NCBI GenBank assembly: GCA_964630835.1
Contig: CAZVZM010000082.1
Span: 1 to 7,722 of the forward strand
Direction of reading: 5' to 3'
Origin: Halarsenatibacter sp964630835
GTDB taxonomy: Bacteria; Bacillota; Halanaerobiia; Halanaerobiales; Halarsenatibacteraceae
DNA length: 7,722 bases
Each line of letters opens with the position of its first letter. Positions within the stretch are counted from its first letter, which is position 1. Of the stretch, positions 6,397 to 7,722 are shown piece by piece. A program made the translations under genes and the position numbers. The notes beneath the pieces are model-generated. The model did no database searches, was not told the origin of the DNA, and worked only from the letters and a program-made list of their open reading frames with translations.

Positions 6397-6491
6397 GCTC
6401 AATTTGTGTGCTTTATAAATTTAAGTCGATAGCAGATGAAAGTTTTAGCTGTGACTAAATATACCTTCCAACTTGTTCTCTAAATTATACA

Positions 6492-7547
6492 TCAGGCCAG
6501 GTCTATTTCCTCACAGAGGTAGACATCCTGAATACTGTTGAGAATTTCCACTCCATCCTCCATCGGTTTCTGGAAAGCTTTGCGGCCGGTAATCAGCCCC
6601 ATACCTCCGGCCCTCTTGTTGATCACAGCAGTTCTTACGACCTGCTCAAGATCATTTTCGCCGGAAGCTCCCCCTGAATTAATCAGGCCAATTTTGCCAT
6701 TGTAGCAGTTAAGGACCTGATAGCGGGTGAGATCGATGGGATGATCTGAGGTTAACTCTGAGTAAACCCTGTCATCCGTGCGGCCAAAATCTATTGCCCG
6801 ATATCCTTTATTTGTTTCGGGCTGTTTTTGCTTGATTATATCCGCTTCCAGAGTGGCGGCAAGATGATTGGCCTGCCCGGTCAAATCAGCGGCGGTGTGA
6901 TAGTCATCTTCCTCAGTTTTAAATTCGGGGTTCCGGAGATAAGCCCAGAGCACAGTTACCATTCCCAGCGAATGGGCATATTCAAAAGCTTCCGCTACCT
7001 CCTGTATCTGGCGGTTGCTTTCATGGGATCCGAAATAAATTGTGGCGCCCACTCCCGCAGCCCCCAGGTCAAAGGCCTTTTCCACGCTGGAGAAAAATAT
7101 TTGATCATAGCGTTTGGGATAACTGAGCAGTTCGTTGTGATTTAGCTTGACAATAAAGGGAATTTTATGAGCATATTTGCGGGAGACGCTTCCCAGCACT
7201 CCCAGTGTGGAGGCTACAGCATTGCAGCCGCCTTCAATGGCCAGCTTGACGATATTCTCCGGATCAAAATAAATGGGATTGGGAGCAAAAGATGCGCCGC
7301 CGGAATGTTCAATCCCCTGATCCACGGGTAAAATAGAGATGTAACCGGAACCGGACAGGCGTCCATGATCTAAAATGCTCTGCAGATTGCGCAGCACAGG
7401 TGCCGGTCTGTCCGATTGAGCAAACACTCTATCCACAATGTCGGGGCCAGGTTCAGCCAGCTGATCAGCGGATACAGTCTCGCTTTCATGGTCAAGAAGG
7501 TATTCTGCCTCTTCTCCCAGCAGGGAAACTATTCTGTCATAACTCAT
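6492..7547 (-). CDS. fbaB: Class I fructose-bisphosphate aldolase (FbaB/DhnA type)
   Basis: Cytoplasmic enzyme that reversibly splits fructose 1,6-bisphosphate into dihydroxyacetone phosphate and glyceraldehyde 3-phosphate through a Schiff base, without metal. Its 351 residues match the length of E. coli FbaB (about 350) and, as I remember that protein, the similarity runs end to end. Conserved blocks are SILPVDQGIEH (71-81), VKLNHNE (133-139), GATIYFGS (167-174), VLWAYLRN (199-206) and DLTGQANHLAAT (221-232). The Schiff-base lysine is Lys239 in ADIIKQK (235-241). Phosphate contacts are SGGASG (291-296) and the TGRKAF loop (320-325). Acidic residues are abundant on likely surface segments, as in moderate halophiles. 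The start is firm: GGAGG at 7555-7559 lies 7 bases before the ATG. It appears monocistronic. Confidence 0.95.
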   Translation of the reverse strand: MSYDRIVSLLGEEAEYLLDHESETVSADQLAEPGPDIVDRVFAQSDRPAPVLRNLQSILDHGRLSGSGYISILPVDQGIEHSGGASFAPNPIYFDPENIVKLAIEGGCNAVASTLGVLGSVSRKYAHKIPFIVKLNHNELLSYPKRYDQIFFSSVEKAFDLGAAGVGATIYFGSHESNRQIQEVAEAFEYAHSLGMVTVLWAYLRNPEFKTEEDDYHTAADLTGQANHLAATLEADIIKQKQPETNKGYRAIDFGRTDDRVYSELTSDHPIDLTRYQVLNCYNGKIGLINSGGASGENDLEQVVRTAVINKRAGGMGLITGRKAFQKPMEDGVEILNSIQDVYLCEEIDLA

Positions 7548-7599
7548 TTTTTTGCCTCCTATTTTTTGTTTTTCAGGTCAAAATTATGATGCTAAAATG

Positions 7600-7612
7600 G
7601 GGAAGATTTCCC
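7600..7612. promoter_or_regulatory. GGGAA-N3-TTCCC dyad in the aldolase leader
   Basis: A 13-bp interrupted palindrome about 53 bases upstream of the aldolase start and inside its predicted 5' leader. It could be an operator or a short hairpin; no match to a known regulator site is claimed. Confidence 0.25.
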
Positions 7613-7666
7613 TCAATTTGAGCGGATATAAGAAATATCTTTAGTAATCCAGCATGCTATATTAAC

Positions 7667-7695
7667 ATTATATAATATTTTTAGCCTGACTTGAA
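7667..7695 (-). promoter_or_regulatory. Probable promoter of the aldolase gene
   Basis: The minus strand has a perfect -10 TATAAT (complement of 7667-7672) and, 17 bases upstream, a weak -35 TTCAAG (complement of 7690-7695). Transcription would start near 7660, giving a leader of about 113 bases before the ATG at 7547. The surrounding DNA is very A/T-rich, which helps melting but also raises the chance of a random match. Confidence 0.5.
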
Positions 7696-7722
7696 GGTTT
7701 ATAAACATTTTAACAAAATTTT

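Larger units (their letters stand above)
6228..6491. other. Convergent intergenic region
   Basis: Space between the 3' ends of the c-di-GMP gene and the aldolase gene. Besides the terminator at 6367-6396, it contains small dyads TAAGGT/ACCTTA (6235-6240, 6250-6255), AGAAG/CTTCT (6291-6295, 6300-6304) and TAATCA/TGATTA (6317-6322, 6330-6335). I see no gene. Confidence 0.5.

Noticed and set aside
7400..7621. 73-codon plus-strand frame over the aldolase start
   Set aside because: Antisense to the conserved aldolase N-terminus and its leader; no motif or binding site.

Overview
The window reads as an ordinary chromosomal stretch from an anaerobic, probably diderm, Firmicute-like bacterium. A halophile of the Halanaerobiales type is my best guess, from memory of family resemblance rather than a search. 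The evidence is indirect. The zinc-binding protein has a Firmicute-type C-terminal half but an ordinary cleavable signal peptide without a lipobox cysteine, which suggests a periplasm. Several proteins are strongly acidic. Ribosome binding sites are strong GGAGG types.

Layout. 1-258 is the downstream flank of a transport operon; it holds no convincing gene but has some inverted-repeat structure. 259-3054 (minus strand) is a complete high-affinity zinc (or manganese) ABC transporter transcribed in the order znuA (binding protein with a long His-rich loop), znuC (ATPase), znuB (permease). znuC and znuB are 15 bp apart. znuA and znuC are about 200 bp apart, and that gap carries a 9-bp inverted repeat that may be a small mobile-element remnant or an intra-operon RNA structure. 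3055-3728 is a long intergenic region with operator-like dyads and one doubtful 64-codon reading frame. 3729-6227 (plus strand) encodes an 832-residue cyclic-di-GMP signalling protein: degenerate receiver, two PAS domains, dead GGDEF, apparently intact EAL. 6228-6491 is a convergent intergenic region with a good intrinsic terminator at 6367-6396. 6492-7547 (minus strand) is a full-length DhnA/FbaB-type class I fructose-bisphosphate aldolase with a strong Shine-Dalgarno and a plausible promoter near the right edge.

How the parts work together. ZnuA captures the metal outside the inner membrane, ZnuB passes it through and ZnuC powers the step. The EAL protein is predicted to hydrolyse c-di-GMP under control of its PAS sensors, and the aldolase serves glycolysis or gluconeogenesis. 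I see no functional link between these three units beyond proximity. I found no CRISPR array, tRNA, rRNA, phage gene or intact transposase, and no clear new multi-gene system. The more interesting points are the inverted-repeat element inside the znu operon, the non-lipoprotein ZnuA with its 14-His loop, the domain decay pattern in the c-di-GMP protein, and the unexplained left-edge sequence.
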